A stretch of DNA of 64,000 nt from Paenibacillus vini (GTDB lineage Bacteria > Bacillota > Bacilli > Paenibacillales > Paenibacillaceae): NCBI RefSeq assembly GCF_018403325.1, contig NZ_BOSL01000001.1:248001-312000 (forward strand). The letters run 5' to 3'. This document shows, in pieces, positions 1 to 7,940 of the stretch. Position 1 is the stretch's first letter. Each line of letters starts with the position of its first letter. Made by a program: the position numbers and the translations under genes. The notes beneath the pieces are model-generated. The model was not told where the DNA came from and ran no database searches. It saw only the letters and a program-made list of their open reading frames with translations.

Positions 1-2
1 AG

Positions 3-152
3 GCAGCCAAGGACAATGGGTTAGTAGCCATAGGTTGTAATTTTGACTTTGCGCAAGCCAGCGAGCTTTCCCAGGCTGACATCGTCATTGATGATTTGCT
101 AGAATTAAGAACGATTTTACCCCGATTGCAGGATTCGCTTTCCAGAGAGTAG
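3..152 (+). CDS. HAD-family hydrolase, C-terminal end only
   Basis: Open frame entering from the left edge and ending in TAG just before the HprK-family gene; the N-terminus lies outside the window. The visible 49 residues include AAKDNGLVAIGCNFDFA and QADIVIDDLLEL. This matches the end of HAD phosphatases of the beta-phosphoglucomutase/phosphoglycolate phosphatase type, where the last Rossmann strand is followed by a VIDDLxEL helix. No catalytic motif is inside the window, so the substrate cannot be said. It lies 66 bp upstream of the kinase gene on the same strand and may be co-transcribed with it. Confidence 0.6.
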   Translation, partial: AAKDNGLVAIGCNFDFAQASELSQADIVIDDLLELRTILPRLQDSLSRE

Positions 153-218
153 AACTGAAATAAATGTAAGATGACCAGGCGCATTCCGGGTACGCCCTAG
201 TTGCAGGAGGAGAACAAT

Positions 219-1133
219 ATGAAGTCGATCACCGTTCAAAGTCTTACGGAAACGTTCCAATTGGAAGTGCTTGCGGGAGCCAGCCGAATGGACCGGACGA
301 TTACCCGTCCGCGGACGCATAGGCCTGGACTGGAGTTTGTCGGGTATTTCGATTTCTTTCCTATGGAGCGGGTGCAGGTGCTCGGCCGCAAGGAAATTAC
401 TTATTTACTTACGCTGAGTATAGAGGAACGCAAGCTGCATATCGGGAATATCGTCAAATACCATCCGCCGTGCTTTATTGTGACGTCAGGACAGCAGGAG
501 ATTCCCTATCTGAAGCTGTTCTGCGATCAGGAGGGCATTCCGCTGCTGCGGACGCCGGAGACGACCACCGAATTTATCGCCAAGCTGGACAGGTATCTGG
601 TGAAGGCGATGGCTCCCGAAATATCCATTCACGGGGTATGCGTGAACGTATCGGGCATAGGCATTCTGCTCAGAGGCAAATCGGGAATCGGCAAAAGCGA
701 GACAGCGCATACGCTCATCCGCAGAGGCCACCGGTTCGTGGCCGACGATATTGTGGTGCTCAAAAAGCTTGGCCCGGCCACACTTCTGGGCACGCATAAC
801 GAGACAACACGCGAATTCCTAGCGCTGCGAAGCATCGGACTGATCAACGTCGTACGTCAATACGGGCGCAGGGCGTTTCAGGACGAAACGAGAATCGTGC
901 TCGATATTGAGCTTGCCCCGTGGCAGGAAAATTCCTTAAATAACGAGCTGGAGGTAGTGCCTCAGTTCACCGAATACCTCGGAGTTCAAATTCCGCATAT
1001 CGAAGTCCAGCTTCAGCCTGGACGCGATGTAGCCGGTTTGATCGAGGCAGCGGCTAACAATTGGTATCTCAAGCAACTGGGTTACAGCGCGGCCGAAGAG
1101 TTCATGCAGCGGATCGAGAACGAGATGCAATAG
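219..1133 (+). CDS. hprK: HPr kinase/phosphorylase family protein
   Basis: 304 residues from the ATG at 219, preceded by GGAGG; a TTG at 201 lies upstream of that site and is not needed. HprK phosphorylates HPr on Ser46 and controls carbon catabolite repression in Firmicutes. Seen: an N-terminal domain with RPGLEFVGYFDFFP, a P-loop GKSGIGKSE at about residues 153-161, RRGHRFVADD after it, and the family C-terminal signature PGRDVAGLIEAAAN. Length fits the family. Several positions between the P-loop and the signature differ from the usual HprK text, and lgt, the common neighbour, does not follow. It could therefore be a paralogue rather than the housekeeping copy. A strong terminator follows. 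Confidence 0.85.
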   Translation: MKSITVQSLTETFQLEVLAGASRMDRTITRPRTHRPGLEFVGYFDFFPMERVQVLGRKEITYLLTLSIEERKLHIGNIVKYHPPCFIVTSGQQEIPYLKLFCDQEGIPLLRTPETTTEFIAKLDRYLVKAMAPEISIHGVCVNVSGIGILLRGKSGIGKSETAHTLIRRGHRFVADDIVVLKKLGPATLLGTHNETTREFLALRSIGLINVVRQYGRRAFQDETRIVLDIELAPWQENSLNNELEVVPQFTEYLGVQIPHIEVQLQPGRDVAGLIEAAANNWYLKQLGYSAAEEFMQRIENEMQ

Positions 1134-1143
1134 GAAATAAAGA

Positions 1144-1177
1144 AGGAGCCGGCGGGAAACGCCGGCTCCTTTTTTTT
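1144..1177 (+). terminator. Rho-independent terminator after the HprK-family gene
   Basis: A perfect GC-rich stem (GGAGCCGGCG/CGCCGGCTCC) with a short GGAAA-type loop is followed by eight T residues. It separates the kinase from the gene convergent to it. Confidence 0.92.
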
Positions 1178-1197
1178 ATTTGTACGGACTAATTTAT

Positions 1198-2142
1198 TCA
1201 GATCGCATCTAAAGCGACTTTGACTTTGGATTCAACGGATGCATTCACGTACTTCATGCTCAGGGCGTATCCGCTGTCAGTGGGTTTTAATAAGATGATG
1301 ATCTTAGTGTCTCCCATTTTCCAAGTACTTGATAAGGAACCCTCGTTGGCAAGAAGCGTAAGGTATTGATCAAGTTTTACCGCATCGATATCCTTGTCGA
1401 TAACAAAGGAGCCTGCGACCGGCTTGCCGTAATCCCGAAGCGTACTATGGAACATGCCGGAATAAACGCCCAATATATAGGCTTCGTTTTGGCCGGAAAT
1501 GTCTGGGAAGTAGGCCGATGCAGCCAGTTGGTCTTTGTAAAAGATATATAATTCTTCAAAGTCTTCCGGCGATTCTTGGTACAAAAGGAGGTAAATATCG
1601 CCCGTTCCGCCTTCATCGAGAAGCGACTTTTCTCCGGAAACCGACTTCATTTGGTCCGTGGTAATTCCCCATGGCGGAATAAAGGCGGTTGACGCCGGTT
1701 TTTCCCCGATCCAGGCGATTCCCATAGAAGCATCCGCCCCGATGGCTTTGCCGGTCAATTGCTTAACGGCCGATAAAGGAATGTAGATAGTTCCGTTCAA
1801 CGCCTTGGCCGGTACGGAAAGAAGAACTGCAGATCCGTTGATTTTTGCCTTTTTGCTTCCTGTGGTTACGATGATGTATGAGCCTGCTGAATTTTTTGCC
1901 GTAATCGCCTTACTTTTGCTATCTACGGTCGTGGTATACTTTAGATCGGTTAGAACCGCCTTCATCGGAATTAATGTAGTTCCTTTTTCCACGATGGTTG
2001 GCAATTTTGATGATGAAATGTTGCCGTCGACATAAAGAGTGTAAGATGCGGGAGCTGCGGCGGAAGCCAAGGGAGCGTAAGAGAATAGACCTGTGAAGAT
2101 AGTCAGGCACCCTACGAGCGTCAAGTAAACTATTTTTTTCAT
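1198..2142 (-). CDS. Secreted stalk-domain (copper amine oxidase N-like) protein
   Basis: 314 residues with a Sec signal peptide (KKIVYLTLVGCLTIF, cleavage near ASAAAP). Next comes a domain of the copper amine oxidase N-terminal (stalk) type at about 35-150: YVDGN, GTTLIPMKAVL, IYIPLSAV. This domain is very common in Paenibacillus exported proteins and is thought to mediate wall or surface attachment; it is not an amine oxidase. Residues 160-314 form an unrecognised C-terminal domain rich in aromatic residues. The gene converges with the kinase gene. A surface or spore-envelope role is possible, but nothing here fixes it. Confidence 0.75.
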   Translation of the reverse strand: MKKIVYLTLVGCLTIFTGLFSYAPLASAAAPASYTLYVDGNISSSKLPTIVEKGTTLIPMKAVLTDLKYTTTVDSKSKAITAKNSAGSYIIVTTGSKKAKINGSAVLLSVPAKALNGTIYIPLSAVKQLTGKAIGADASMGIAWIGEKPASTAFIPPWGITTDQMKSVSGEKSLLDEGGTGDIYLLLYQESPEDFEELYIFYKDQLAASAYFPDISGQNEAYILGVYSGMFHSTLRDYGKPVAGSFVIDKDIDAVKLDQYLTLLANEGSLSSTWKMGDTKIIILLKPTDSGYALSMKYVNASVESKVKVALDAI

Positions 2143-2284
2143 AATGTCTCCTTTGCCATGTTTATGGCTTCGAAATAATAGGACTAATTTCTTAAATATA
2201 ACATAGCTGGCGTTAAATAACGCCTAATATTTTCCTTATAAACAACATTTTTTTGATATGAAATACGGAAAGGAAGTAAGGTGG

Positions 2285-3046
2285 ATGCAAGTACTGTATG
2301 AGGAGGAAGATGAGGTTCGGGGCAAGCTGATGGTTTATGAAACAGCCCAGTTGGATGGGGAATTCGGTAGATATCGCGTTCTGGCATTTTCGGATGGAGC
2401 AGCTCAAGGGGTATTGGACTTAGACGATCCGGAAAGCATCGTATTCGAATATCCCCGGGCCATTCTTCATCTTATGGATACCTATCTCCCGGACTACAGT
2501 GAAGCGTACGTCATCGGTCTTGGCATCGGAACAATACCTGCGAGACTCCAGGATAAACGGGTAAAGGTGGCGGAGATCGATCCCCGGGTTAAGGAGGTCA
2601 GCCGTCGTTACTTCGGGTATTCCGCGACTAATGTAGAGGTTGGCGACGGACGAAACATGCTGGAAAAAGAGCCGAATCTCGCCTATGATTATGTAGTTCT
2701 TGATGCTTTTACGGAGAAGGATACGCCGCTTCATTTGCTGTCGGAGCCCTTCTTCATGCTGTGCAGGGACAAGCTGAACGAGCGGGGTGCGCTCATCATG
2801 AATCTGTTTGGCCGCGGGTCATCCGATAATCTGATCCGGGCCGTTCACACCACGTTACAGTCTGTATTTCCTTATACTTGTTGCTTTGAATTGCCGCAGA
2901 CGGGCGCGGCTGATAAAAGAAATATACTTCTTATGGGAGCGCAGCAGCCGATACGTTATCGCGAAAAGGAGATGGCCGGCTTTGTAGCCTTCAAACCGGA
3001 GGAGGGGTATATCATCCAGGATCGGGAGGATGAATACCGATTGTGA
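2285..3046 (+). CDS. Spermidine synthase-like Rossmann protein
   Basis: 253 residues from the ATG at 2285, which sits 7 nt after GGAAAGGAAG; an upstream in-frame ATG at 2258 has no ribosome site. The middle carries a class I methyltransferase/aminopropyltransferase fold: YVIGLGIGTIPARL (glycine loop), KVAEIDPRVKEV (acidic residue after beta-2), VEVGDGRNML, and YDYVVLDAFTEKDTP. This pattern is that of the spermidine-synthase superfamily. Many such proteins are not genuine SpeE and have no proven substrate. No speD lies nearby, and the polyamine genes of this window (28.6-31.0 kb) use another route. It stands alone before the deoxynucleoside kinase. Confidence 0.7.
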   Translation: MQVLYEEEDEVRGKLMVYETAQLDGEFGRYRVLAFSDGAAQGVLDLDDPESIVFEYPRAILHLMDTYLPDYSEAYVIGLGIGTIPARLQDKRVKVAEIDPRVKEVSRRYFGYSATNVEVGDGRNMLEKEPNLAYDYVVLDAFTEKDTPLHLLSEPFFMLCRDKLNERGALIMNLFGRGSSDNLIRAVHTTLQSVFPYTCCFELPQTGAADKRNILLMGAQQPIRYREKEMAGFVAFKPEEGYIIQDREDEYRL

Positions 3047-3116
3047 AAATCGGGCAAGAACGATATAATTCAACACTTATGAGAGATACAAGGTAAGGGT
3101 AAAGGAGCCTAAAATC

Positions 3117-3773
3117 ATGAACTACGGAATACCGGATAATGCAATGATAACCGTGGCGGGCACGGTCGGGGTTGGCAAATCAACATTGACTACCGCACTG
3201 GCGAATCGGCTGGGGTTCAAGACCTCGCTGGAAAAGGTGGATCATAACCCTTATTTGGAGAAGTTTTATGCCGACTTCGAGCGTTGGAGCTTTCATTTGC
3301 AGATCTATTTTTTGGCTGAACGATTTAAGGAACAGAAAGTTATTTTTGCCGCGGGCGGAGGGGTTGTCCAGGACCGTTCCATTTACGAGGACACCGGAAT
3401 CTTTGCAAAAATGCATGCCGATCAAGGCACGATGTCAGCGACGGACTACCAGACGTATACCAGTCTCTTCGAGGCTATGGTGATGACGCCTTATTTTCCG
3501 CACCCGGATGTGCTGATTTACTTGGAGGGCAGTCTTCCGGCCATCTTATCCCGCATTCAGGATCGCGGCCGCGAAATGGAGATTCGGACGGAAGTATCGT
3601 ATTGGGAGCATATGCATACCCGGTATGCCGAATGGATCGAAGGCTTTACCGCATGTCCGGTGCTGCGGCTGAATATCGAGGAATACGACGTGAACGACCC
3701 GGCTTCGCTGGATGATATAGTTCACCGGATTAGCGATACGATTCAGTTGAAACAGATCCCCCAGTTGGGATAG
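3117..3773 (+). CDS. Deoxynucleoside kinase (deoxyadenosine/deoxyguanosine kinase family)
   Basis: 218 residues, usual family length. It phosphorylates salvaged deoxynucleosides to 5'-monophosphates. Seen: P-loop GTVGVGKST at 15-23, the substrate-binding EKVDHNPYLEKFYAD, FHLQIYFLAERF, the DRSIYED motif at about 85-91, and an Arg-rich lid (RIQDRGREMEI). Bacilli normally have a dck/dgk pair; only one is here and the substrate cannot be chosen from sequence. The start has GGAGCC upstream. A hairpin separates it from the NAD operon, but its nucleotide-salvage role is in keeping with that neighbourhood. Confidence 0.85.
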   Translation: MNYGIPDNAMITVAGTVGVGKSTLTTALANRLGFKTSLEKVDHNPYLEKFYADFERWSFHLQIYFLAERFKEQKVIFAAGGGVVQDRSIYEDTGIFAKMHADQGTMSATDYQTYTSLFEAMVMTPYFPHPDVLIYLEGSLPAILSRIQDRGREMEIRTEVSYWEHMHTRYAEWIEGFTACPVLRLNIEEYDVNDPASLDDIVHRISDTIQLKQIPQLG

Positions 3774-3781
3774 TAAATTTG

Positions 3782-3836
3782 AGCCTGCGACAGGGAGGGA
3801 AAATATTCTTGCCATTCGCAGGCTATTCTGTTATTT
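3782..3836 (+). terminator. Likely terminator between deoxynucleoside kinase and pnuC
   Basis: The 9-bp perfect arms AGCCTGCGA and TCGCAGGCT are separated by 25 nt and followed by a T-rich tract (TTATTTTT). The loop is long, so the terminator is probably moderate. It isolates the downstream NAD operon with its own operator/promoter. Confidence 0.6.
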
Positions 3837-3837
3837 T

Positions 3838-3862
3838 TGATAGTAACAAATTGTTATTATCA
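3838..3862. promoter_or_regulatory. 25-bp near-perfect palindrome, candidate NAD-operon operator
   Basis: The two half-sites read TGATARTAACAA and TTGTTAYTATCA around one central A; only one symmetric pair and the centre deviate. It ends 23 bp before pnuC. It overlaps a possible promoter: TTGATA at 3837-3842, with TATCAT at 3858-3863 but a short 15-bp spacer. The operon encodes an NrtR-like regulator, so this is the natural operator candidate. Binding is inference. Confidence 0.6.
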
Positions 3863-3885
3863 TAAAGTTACGAAGTGAGGGATGT

Positions 3886-4566
3886 ATGATGAAGAAGATG
3901 GCGGGTAGTTGGAACCTGTTCGAAATAACCTGGTTGGTGTTGTTTACCTCAATCGCTGTCGGGTTTACCTTCATTTCCAAGGATTCGTTATTCGGGTTTA
4001 CGGTGTTTATCACCGGGGTGCTGTGCGTAGTGCTTGCGGCTAAGGGCAATCTGATGAGTTATGTGTTCGGCATGTACAATACCTTCGGTTATGCCTACTT
4101 GGCTTATATTAACGGTCTGTTTGGAGAGGTCATGTTGAACCTGCTATTCTTTGTTCCCATGAACGTTATTGGCTTCTATATGTGGAAAAATAACCGCCAA
4201 GACGGCAAGCTCGCCATGCGCCAGATGGAGCTTAAAGGTCTGCTGCTCGTTGGGGCGGTATGCGTATCGGGCTGTCTGCTGCTGGGATTCGGGCTTTCGT
4301 TCATCCCCGGGCAGAACTCGCCTTACATCGATGCCATTACGACGGTGTTGTCGGTGGTGGCTACCTTTTTAATGGTGCGGAGATTTAAGGAACAATGGCT
4401 GGTCTATATCGTGCTGAATTTGTTCACGGTGCTGCTGTGGGTGATTCGGATGGTGGAGGGCAGCGGTGAAGGCTTGTTGATGATCGTCATGTGGAGCGCC
4501 TATCTGGTGAACGCGGGATACGGCTACTACAATTGGAACAAAGGGGCCAAGGAGGCGACAGTATGA
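3886..4566 (+). CDS. pnuC: Nicotinamide riboside transporter PnuC
   Basis: 226 residues with seven to eight hydrophobic segments. PnuC is a facilitative carrier for nicotinamide riboside, held in the cell by phosphorylation. Seen: NLFEITWLVLFTSI at the N-terminus, the conserved core AKGNLMSYVFGMYNTFGYAYLAY, and LFFVPMNVIGFYMWKNN, all typical of PnuC. It is first in an operon and overlaps nadR by an ATGA junction (4563-4566). NadR carries the ribosylnicotinamide kinase that would trap the imported riboside, which supports nicotinamide riboside as substrate. Probable control is through the palindrome just upstream. Confidence 0.92.
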   Translation: MMKKMAGSWNLFEITWLVLFTSIAVGFTFISKDSLFGFTVFITGVLCVVLAAKGNLMSYVFGMYNTFGYAYLAYINGLFGEVMLNLLFFVPMNVIGFYMWKNNRQDGKLAMRQMELKGLLLVGAVCVSGCLLLGFGLSFIPGQNSPYIDAITTVLSVVATFLMVRRFKEQWLVYIVLNLFTVLLWVIRMVEGSGEGLLMIVMWSAYLVNAGYGYYNWNKGAKEATV

Positions 4567-5573
4567 AGACGCTGGGATTAACGCTGGGAAAGTTCGCCCC
4601 GCTGCATAAAGGGCATCAGTTCATGATCGAAACGGCGCTGCAAGAGGTCGACGAATTGATCGTGGTGATTTACGAGACGACGGTCACCCCGATCCCGCTT
4701 CACATCCGGGCAAACTGGATTCGGGAACTCTATCCGGTGGTTCGCGTGATCGAAGCCTGGGACGGACCGGACGGGTATTCGAACGACCGGGAGCATGAGA
4801 TCCGGGAAGAACAGTATATTTTGGGCTTGCTGAATGGTGAACAAGTAACACACTTCTACTCCAGTGAGTTTTACGGCGAGCATATGAGCTTAGCGCTGGG
4901 TGCGGTGGACCGGCGGGTGGATGAAGCCCGCGAAGTGGTTCCGGTTTCGGCGACGATGGTCCGTTCCGATCCATATAAGTACAGAGAGTTCGTAAGCGAT
5001 ATCGTATACCGGGATTTAATTACGAAGGTAGTCTTTGTGGGAGCGATGTCGACGGGCAAGTCGACCCTTACCGAAGCGCTGGCACAGCGGTATCACACGA
5101 CTTTTGCGAGCGAATACGGACGCGATTTTTGGACCGAGCATCAGGTGGACCGCAGAATCGGCCTGGAGGCATTCGATGAAATCGCGGTGGGACATATCGA
5201 ACGCGAGGAGCAGGCATTGCTGGAGGCGAACCGGGTTCTATTCGTCGATACGAATGCGATTACGACGTACATGTTCGCCCTGGATTACCACGGCCGGGCG
5301 CCGGAGCTCTTGACCCGAATCGCTCTGGAGAACGCACAGCGGTACGATCTGTTCTTTTTATGCGATGACGACATTCCTTACGACGATACGTGGGACCGCA
5401 GCGGGGATCAGAAGCGGCATGTTTTTCATAAACAGATTATCGCAGACTTGAAGGCGCGGCGAATTCCCTACATTACACTGCGGGGAAGCCTGGAGGAACG
5501 CATGAGCAAGGTAGACGAGGTGCTGGCGAAGTTCGAGCCCTACCGGAACTATTTCGGGGAGCTGCACGGTTAG
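4563..5573 (+). CDS. nadR: NadR-type NMN adenylyltransferase / ribosylnicotinamide kinase
   Basis: 336 residues from ATG 4563 (overlapping the pnuC stop; GGAGG just upstream). Two enzymes in one chain convert nicotinamide riboside to NMN and then NAD+. The N-terminal nucleotidyltransferase has GKFAPLHKGHQFMIE (HxGH) and an SATMVRSDP motif near 137-145. The C-terminal kinase has P-loop GAMSTGKST at about 160-168, then SEYGRDFW and FVDTNAITTYMFA. The N-terminal helix-turn-helix of enterobacterial NadR is absent, so regulation must come from elsewhere, most simply the NrtR-like protein encoded next. Translationally coupled to pnuC. Confidence 0.93.
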   Translation: MKTLGLTLGKFAPLHKGHQFMIETALQEVDELIVVIYETTVTPIPLHIRANWIRELYPVVRVIEAWDGPDGYSNDREHEIREEQYILGLLNGEQVTHFYSSEFYGEHMSLALGAVDRRVDEAREVVPVSATMVRSDPYKYREFVSDIVYRDLITKVVFVGAMSTGKSTLTEALAQRYHTTFASEYGRDFWTEHQVDRRIGLEAFDEIAVGHIEREEQALLEANRVLFVDTNAITTYMFALDYHGRAPELLTRIALENAQRYDLFFLCDDDIPYDDTWDRSGDQKRHVFHKQIIADLKARRIPYITLRGSLEERMSKVDEVLAKFEPYRNYFGELHG

Positions 5574-5597
5574 AATAAGATAATGGAGGCGAACCCG

Positions 5598-6491
5598 ATG
5601 GATATGCTGGATCGCGATGGACTTACAGAACTCGAGTTTTTGGAGCAATACCGGGCAGGGGATTTCGAGCGGCCTTCAGTGGCGGCGGATATGGTCATTT
5701 TCACCGTTACGGATTCGGAGGCGGACAGCTATCGCAAACTGCCGGAAAAAGAGCTGCGCATTCTGCTCATTCGCCGGGGGGGTCACCCTTTTCTGGGCAA
5801 ATGGGCGCTGCCCGGCGGCTTCGTCCGTCCGAACGAGACGACGGAACAGGCCGCGGTAAGGGAGCTGCGTGAGGAAACCGGCGTAGACGACGTTTATTTG
5901 GAGCAGTTGTATACGTTCAGCGATATCGGGCGGGACCCGCGAACCTGGGTGATGAGCTGCAGCTATATGGCCCTGATCAACAGCGACCAATTGGAGCTTA
6001 AGGCCGGAGACGACGCGGCCGAAGCGGCCTGGTTCAAGCTATCCTACAGATTGCTGCGGGAACGAAAGGAATTGGTCGAGGACGGATACGTCAAGACGCT
6101 GGAGTTTGAGCTCAAGCTCAGCAGCGAAGGAGAAGAGCTCTCAGCGGTCGTGGCGAGGACGGTGACAGCAAGGGCTACATCGTCGGGAACGGATTATTCG
6201 ATTGTATCGAATGACGGACTGGCTTTTGACCATGCCAAGATCATAGCATGCGCGATCGAGCGGCTGCGGGGCAAAGTGAATTATACCGATATTGCGCTGC
6301 ACTTAATGCCGAAGCTGTTTACTTTAACGGAATTGCAACAGGTTTACGAGGTCATTATGGACAAAGAGCTGCTGAAGGCGGCCTTCCGGCGCAAGGTGGC
6401 TGATCTCGTGACGGAGACCGATCATTACACCGAAAACGCGGGGCACCGCCCATCCCGCTTATATCGGAGAAATTTGGAGGATTTACGATGA
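5598..6491 (+). CDS. nrtR: NrtR-like Nudix regulator / ADP-ribose pyrophosphatase
   Basis: 297 residues from ATG 5598, 8 nt after GGAGG; the ATG at 5583 precedes that site. The Nudix domain has a fully intact box (residues 74-96: G, x5, E, x7, RELREETGV), so hydrolase activity on ADP-ribose or a related compound is plausible. The C-terminal ~100 residues (FDHAKIIACAIERLRGKV, PKLFTLTELQQVYEVI, HRPSRLYR) are the winged-helix part typical of NrtR, which represses NAD genes and senses ADP-ribose. It is third in the operon and overlaps the next gene by ATGA. Whether it is an enzyme, a repressor or both cannot be read from sequence. The long variable linker at about 180-210 is unusual. Confidence 0.85.
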   Translation: MDMLDRDGLTELEFLEQYRAGDFERPSVAADMVIFTVTDSEADSYRKLPEKELRILLIRRGGHPFLGKWALPGGFVRPNETTEQAAVRELREETGVDDVYLEQLYTFSDIGRDPRTWVMSCSYMALINSDQLELKAGDDAAEAAWFKLSYRLLRERKELVEDGYVKTLEFELKLSSEGEELSAVVARTVTARATSSGTDYSIVSNDGLAFDHAKIIACAIERLRGKVNYTDIALHLMPKLFTLTELQQVYEVIMDKELLKAAFRRKVADLVTETDHYTENAGHRPSRLYRRNLEDLR

Positions 6492-7039
6492 TATACAATC
6501 TTGAAGAGTTAAGAAAAGCATATAACGCGGGAAAGACATTCAAGTATGTGTTCTTTTGGGGCCATACGCCGCCTAAAGACGGGAGCGTCGACAAAAGCTG
6601 CTTCAGTCAATGGTGGATGTGCCCGTTCACGATAGAGGGGACGGAGTATTCCTGCGCGGAGCAGTTTATGATGGCCGAGAAGGCCAGGCTGTTCGGTGAT
6701 GAGGAAATGCTGGAGTCGATCCTGAAGGCCAAGCATCCGAAGGAGATGAAGGCTTACGGGCGCGCGGTCGGAAACTTCGATAAGGAGATTTGGGACAAGG
6801 AATGCTACAGTATTGTCAAAAGAGCGAGCTTGGCTAAATTTTCACAGAATCCGAAGCTTGGCGATTATCTCAAGTCAACGAAAAACCGCATCCTCGTCGA
6901 GGCCAGTCCGCGGGACCGCATCTGGGGGATCGGTATGGGTCAGTTCAATCCGGACACGGAGAATCCCGTGAAATGGCGGGGCAGAAACCTGCTCGGCTTC
7001 GCGCTGACCGAGGCAAGGGACGAGTTGCTACGGAGTTAG
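6488..7039 (+). CDS. NADAR (YbiA-like) protein
   Basis: 183 residues of the NADAR family. Family members hydrolyse N-glycosidic bonds: YbiA acts on early riboflavin intermediates, and other NADARs have been reported to remove ADP-ribose from guanine in DNA. Seen: FFWGHTPP, FSQWWMCPFTIEG, the signature CAEQFMMAEKARLFGD at 56-71, and WRGRNLLGFAL at the end. The start overlaps the nrtR stop (ATGA) and GGAGG precedes it. Its place between an NAD regulator and a PARG-type hydrolase favours an ADP-ribose substrate over riboflavin salvage. No DarT-like ADP-ribosyltransferase was seen in the window. Confidence 0.88.
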   Translation: MIYNLEELRKAYNAGKTFKYVFFWGHTPPKDGSVDKSCFSQWWMCPFTIEGTEYSCAEQFMMAEKARLFGDEEMLESILKAKHPKEMKAYGRAVGNFDKEIWDKECYSIVKRASLAKFSQNPKLGDYLKSTKNRILVEASPRDRIWGIGMGQFNPDTENPVKWRGRNLLGFALTEARDELLRS

Positions 7040-7079
7040 GTTTTGCAGAAACAGTTGATGAAGAAAGAAGGGAAGATAA

Positions 7080-7907
7080 ATGAATCGAAAAGAAATTGCC
7101 GAGGAAACTTTGATGATCCAACGGCAAGGCTTTTATGAAGCTGATGGACGCCGAATAGACTTCGCCTCGGCGCAGAAGCATTCGGAGGACCGCAGCGAGT
7201 TGATCTCGCCGGAGCGGGGGGAAGAGCTGGTACGCGAAAGTGCCGGGCTGCCCCGGCTGTCGCAGGCCGCCGTTTGTTCCGTCGCCAATGAGGCAACGGT
7301 AAAGGCCATTCTAGATTTTGCGGAGGCTGGGAAAGAAAATGTGGGCGTGCTGAACTTTGCCAGCGCTAAAAATCCGGGTGGCGGATTTCTGAACGGAGCG
7401 ATGGCTCAGGAAGAAAGCCTCGCGGCATCCAGCGGGCTGTACGAAACGCAGCTGCGAAATGAAGGCTACTATAAAGCGAACCGGGCCTGCAAATCAATGA
7501 TGTACACCGATCATGCCATCTATTCGCCGGACGTGGTGTTCTTCCGAGACCCGCGATTTGGACTTTTGGAAGAACCGGTGACCGCTTCGGTATTGACGCT
7601 TCCCGCCGTGAACTACGGGCAGGTTTTGCTTAAGGGAGAGGATCCGCTTGAGGCGGAACGCGTCATGAAAGACCGAATGCGCTTAGCGTTAGCGATCTTC
7701 GCCCACAAAGGTGATAAGCAACTTATCCTGGGGGCTTATGGGTGCGGCGTATTCCGAAACGACCCGGTGAAGGTGGCGAGATGGTGGCGCGAGCTTTTGG
7801 AGGAGGAAGACCTTGGGTCGCTGTTTACGGAAATCCGGTTTGCGGTCTTGGATACTTCGAAAGACGGGAAGTGCATGAAGGCTTTTGAGGAGGAGTTCGG
7901 TAGCTGA
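7080..7907 (+). CDS. Bacterial-type poly(ADP-ribose) glycohydrolase (TIGR02452, macrodomain-like)
   Basis: 275 residues. The family removes ADP-ribose units from polymers or proteins. Seen: VGVLNFASAKNPGGGF with the PARG signature GGG-x7-QEE (G100-102, Q110-E112), SLAASSGLY, then YSPDVVFFRD and LGAYGCGVFRNDP, the second loop that cradles ADP-ribose. Both catalytic glutamates are present. An N-terminal ~60 residues (KEIAEETLMIQRQGFY) belongs to the family. It ends the operon, 40 bp after the NADAR gene, with no terminator between. ADP-ribose released here could feed the Nudix protein, an inference from gene order. Confidence 0.88.
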   Translation: MNRKEIAEETLMIQRQGFYEADGRRIDFASAQKHSEDRSELISPERGEELVRESAGLPRLSQAAVCSVANEATVKAILDFAEAGKENVGVLNFASAKNPGGGFLNGAMAQEESLAASSGLYETQLRNEGYYKANRACKSMMYTDHAIYSPDVVFFRDPRFGLLEEPVTASVLTLPAVNYGQVLLKGEDPLEAERVMKDRMRLALAIFAHKGDKQLILGAYGCGVFRNDPVKVARWWRELLEEEDLGSLFTEIRFAVLDTSKDGKCMKAFEEEFGS

Positions 7908-7940
7908 CCGGAACGATTCGGCGTAGCCAAAACTTCGTTA

